Source: Prescottella defluvii (GTDB lineage: Bacteria > Actinomycetota > Actinomycetes > Mycobacteriales > Mycobacteriaceae). Taken from it: 63,298 bases of DNA. Each line of letters opens with the position of its first letter. Within the stretch, counting starts at the first letter, position 1. The stretch covers positions 1-63,298 of the forward strand of contig NZ_JPOC01000062.1 in the NCBI RefSeq assembly GCF_000738775.1, in the 5' to 3' direction. Below the pieces are notes generated by a model. It did not search any database. It was not told where the DNA came from and was given only the letters and a program-made list of their open reading frames with translations. The translations under genes were made by a program, and so were the position numbers. Of this stretch, positions 60,895 through 63,298 are shown piece after piece.

Positions 60895-62225
60895 CCACCC
60901 CTCGTGATCCGTTCACCCGGAACGGCACCGGCGACGCGGTGTTCACCGTCGGCGGTCAGGACTGGGACGAGTTCGTGGACGCTGCGCACAGCGCCCACGA
61001 TGCCGGGGCCGAACGCATCGTCGTGAACATGGGGCCCCAGCACCCGTCCACGCACGGCGTGCTGCGGCTGATCCTCGAGATCGAGGGGGAGACGGTCACC
61101 GAGACCCGCTGCGGTGTCGGCTACCTGCACACCGGGATCGAGAAGAACCTCGAGTACCGGAACTGGACCCAGGGCGTCACGTTCGTGACCCGGATGGACT
61201 ACCTGTCCCCGTTCTTCAACGAGGTCGCCTACTGCCTGGGCGTCGAGAAGCTCCTCGACATCACCGATCGGGTTCCCGAGCGCGCCACCGTCGTGCGGGT
61301 GATGTTGATGGAGCTCAACCGGATCTCGTCGCATCTGGTGGCGCTCGCGACGGGCGGCATGGAACTGGGGGCGATCACCCCGATGCTGTTCGGCTTCCGT
61401 GAACGTGAGCTGGTCCTGGACGTGTTCGAGATGATCACCGGGCTGCGCATGAACCACGCGTACATCCGCCCGGGCGGTCTGTCGCAGGACCTGCCCGACG
61501 GCGCAGCGGCGAAGGTGCGCGAGTTGCTCGACCTCATGCCCCGCCGGTTGAAGGACATCGAGGATCTGCTGAGCGAGAACCCGATCTGGAAGGCCCGGAC
61601 GAAGGGCATCGGCTATCTCGATCTGACCGGCTGTATGGCGCTGGGGGTGACCGGACCGGTGCTGCGCGCCACCGGCCTGCCCCTGGACGTACGCAGGTCG
61701 GATCCGTACTGCGGCTACGAGACCTACGAGTTCGACGTCGTCACCGAATCCGGATCCGATTGCTACAGCCGCTATCTCGTCCGGCTGCGCGAGATGGCGG
61801 AGTCGCTGAAGATCGTCGAACAATGCCTCGACCGTCTCCGTCCGGGTCCGGTCATGGTGGCGGACAAGAAGATCGCGTGGCCCGCCGACCTGGCTGTCGG
61901 CGTCGACGGCCTGGGGAACTCACTCGAGCACATCCGGCGGATCATGGGTACCTCGATGGAGGAACTGATCCACCACTTCAAGCTGGTCACCGAGGGATTC
62001 CGGGTGCCGCCCGGGCAGGTGTACATCCCGGTGGAGTCGCCGCGCGGTGAACTGGGCGTGCACATGGTCAGCGACGGTGGGACCAGGCCCTTCCGGGTGC
62101 ACTACCGCGATCCGTCGTTCACCAATCTGCAGGCCGTCTCGGCGATGTGCGAGGGAGGCATGGTGGCCGACGTGATCGCGTCCGTCGCCAGTATCGATCC
62201 CGTCATGGGGGGAGTAGACCGATGA
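60891..62225 (+). CDS. nuoD: NADH-quinone oxidoreductase subunit D
   Basis: The 444-residue 49 kDa-type subunit lines the quinone cavity with NuoB. Blocks [56 protein letters not shown] and the ending [25 protein letters not shown] are canonical. GTG 60891 overlaps the nuoC stop by four bases; the fused nuoE-nuoF ATG overlaps its stop likewise. Confidence 0.97.
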   Translation: MTTPRDPFTRNGTGDAVFTVGGQDWDEFVDAAHSAHDAGAERIVVNMGPQHPSTHGVLRLILEIEGETVTETRCGVGYLHTGIEKNLEYRNWTQGVTFVTRMDYLSPFFNEVAYCLGVEKLLDITDRVPERATVVRVMLMELNRISSHLVALATGGMELGAITPMLFGFRERELVLDVFEMITGLRMNHAYIRPGGLSQDLPDGAAAKVRELLDLMPRRLKDIEDLLSENPIWKARTKGIGYLDLTGCMALGVTGPVLRATGLPLDVRRSDPYCGYETYEFDVVTESGSDCYSRYLVRLREMAESLKIVEQCLDRLRPGPVMVADKKIAWPADLAVGVDGLGNSLEHIRRIMGTSMEELIHHFKLVTEGFRVPPGQVYIPVESPRGELGVHMVSDGGTRPFRVHYRDPSFTNLQAVSAMCEGGMVADVIASVASIDPVMGGVDR

Positions 62226-63298
62226 CCGGTGCGCGAGAAGGCAGTGGATCGGGTCCGGTGTTCGTCGAACTGAGCTGTCCCGGGGACCGTCCGAGCTATC
62301 CGCCGGACGTGCACACCAGGCTGGTGGCGGACGCCGAGGAGATCGTCGCCCGCTACGAGACCGGTGATGCCGAGGCGGACCGTCGGCGCGGGCCCGACAG
62401 CCCATCCCGTTCGGCGCTGCTGCCCCTGCTGCACCTGGTGCAGGCCGAGGACGGCTACGTCTCCCCGGCGGGAATCGACTTCTGTGCACGACAACTCGGC
62501 CTGACCGCCGCCGAGGTGACCGCCGTCGCGACGTTCTACTCGATGTACCGGCGCAGTCCGTCCGGCACGTATCACGTCGGCGTGTGCACCAACAGCCTGT
62601 GCGCGGTGATGGGTGGGGACACGATCCATGCCGCCCTCCGGGACCACCTCGGTATCGACGACGGCGAGACCACCGCGGACGGATCGGTGACCCTCGATCA
62701 CATCGAGTGCAACGCGGCGTGCGACTTCGCACCGGTGATGATGGTGAACTGGGAGTTCTTCGACAACCAGACGCCGGCGTCGGCCACCGGAATCGTGGAC
62801 GCGCTCCGGTCGGGTGAGACCGTGACCCCCACACGAGGGGCGCCGCTGGGCTCCTTCCGCGACACGGCCCGGGTGCTCGCCGGGTTCCCCGACCCGCGCC
62901 CCGGCGCGGTCGAGGCGGGCGGCGGGGGCGGCGGTGCCAGCCCCCGGCCGCCGCGTCCGTCCGCCGCGGGCTCGGTCGACGGACTGACACCGGTGCTGAG
63001 CCGGTACTGGGACGACCCCCGGTCGTGGACCCTCGACACCTATCACCGCCACGACGGCTACACCGCGCTGCGCAAGGCGCTCGGCGCGAACCCGGACGAG
63101 GTGATCCAGACGATCAAGGACGCCGGGCTGCGTGGCCGCGGCGGCGCCGGTTTCCCGACCGGGATGAAGTGGTCGTTCATCCCGCAGGACCCGGCGACGG
63201 ACGGTGCCGCCAAGCCGCACTACCTGGTCGTCAACGCGGACGAGTCGGAACCGGGCACCTGCAAGGACATTCCGTTGATGCTGGCGACCCCGCACGCG
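62222..63298 (+). CDS. In-frame NuoE-NuoF fusion, cut by window edge
   Basis: From ATG 62222 the frame runs to the window end with no stop (359 codons). Residues 1-225 are NuoE: the [2Fe-2S] Cys are C122, C127 (VCTNSLC), C163 and C167 (ECNAACD), and [26 protein letters not shown] is typical. A Gly/Pro linker (about 226-252) joins directly to Nuo[16 protein letters not shown], then the FMN loop [13 protein letters not shown] (from 302) and the NADH region [12 protein letters not shown] (338-348). In M. tuberculosis they are separate genes. Only the first third of NuoF is visible. Fusions of this kind occur in HoxF-type hydrogenase subunits. A sequencing error that removed a stop is possible. 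Confidence 0.88.
   Translation, partial: MTGAREGSGSGPVFVELSCPGDRPSYPPDVHTRLVADAEEIVARYETGDAEADRRRGPDSPSRSALLPLLHLVQAEDGYVSPAGIDFCARQLGLTAAEVTAVATFYSMYRRSPSGTYHVGVCTNSLCAVMGGDTIHAALRDHLGIDDGETTADGSVTLDHIECNAACDFAPVMMVNWEFFDNQTPASATGIVDALRSGETVTPTRGAPLGSFRDTARVLAGFPDPRPGAVEAGGGGGGASPRPPRPSAAGSVDGLTPVLSRYWDDPRSWTLDTYHRHDGYTALRKALGANPDEVIQTIKDAGLRGRGGAGFPTGMKWSFIPQDPATDGAAKPHYLVVNADESEPGTCKDIPLMLATPHA

Noticed and set aside
62993-63298. Separate nuoF start at GTG 62993
   Set aside because: It has no good ribosome site, would cut off the conserved LTPV start, and no stop ends nuoE upstream.

Overview
The window is a GC-rich actinobacterial chromosome segment with strong third-position GC bias, many GTG starts, tightly overlapping operons and frequent leaderless starts. 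Mycothione reductase points to a mycothiol-making organism. Gene order (map, mtr, mqo, a B12-riboswitch-linked chelatase, cobO, cobB, cysG, efpA, proS) follows the order I recall for Mycobacterium tuberculosis, and the nuo operon is also Mycobacteriales-like. Rhodococcus or a close relative is my best guess; this is inference, not a database result. I see no rRNA, tRNA, CRISPR array, insertion sequence or prophage.

Layout. 1-9.6 kb: a DUF6325/SHOCT pair on the minus strand, then a plus-strand group of polyphosphate kinase 2, a P-type ATPase with unusual ion-site motifs, a SulP transporter, a DUF2252 protein and a membrane-anchored diacylglycerol kinase. 9.6-19.4 kb: murJ, map, cobQ, a YtrA-type GntR/ABC operon with a perfect palindromic operator, a penicillin-binding-type lipoprotein, a small alpha/beta hydrolase and a second SulP. 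19.4-23.4 kb: a sulfur operon made of a cysteine-rich leader peptide, an IPNS-type oxygenase and metQ-metN-metI. 23.4-29.5 kb: a small membrane protein, a secreted lipase with a Gly/Ser repeat tail, mycothione reductase, a lysophospholipase-like hydrolase and mqo. 29.6-36.9 kb: a cobalamin riboswitch, then the chelatase ChlI/ChlD fusion, cobO, cobB, a cobE-like gene, cysG and efpA.

36.9-45.6 kb lies between efpA and proS, which I recall as neighbours in M. tuberculosis. It holds the Hen1-Pnkp RNA repair pair, yaaA, and two large secreted proteins built from 3 and 4 copies of the same cysteine-containing beta-type repeat, with IdeR/DtxR-like boxes upstream. 45.7-57 kb: proS, then a six-gene minus-strand operon (MpaB-type oxygenase, CYP136-like P450, TetR, aldehyde dehydrogenase, acyl-CoA ligase, SDR) divergent from an acyl-CoA oxidase-like gene. 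These enzymes form a plausible hydroxylate, oxidise, CoA-activate and beta-oxidise route for an unknown lipid. 57-63.3 kb: an O-methyltransferase, a DUF218 protein, a secreted protein, an atypical response regulator and the start of the complex I operon, in which nuoE and nuoF read as one continuous frame.

Most notable: (1) the polycysteine leader with its oxygenase-transporter operon; (2) the paired repeat proteins next to iron boxes; (3) the NuoE-NuoF in-frame fusion; (4) the P450/MpaB pathway operon; (5) the P-type ATPase lacking the usual M4 and M6 ion ligands.
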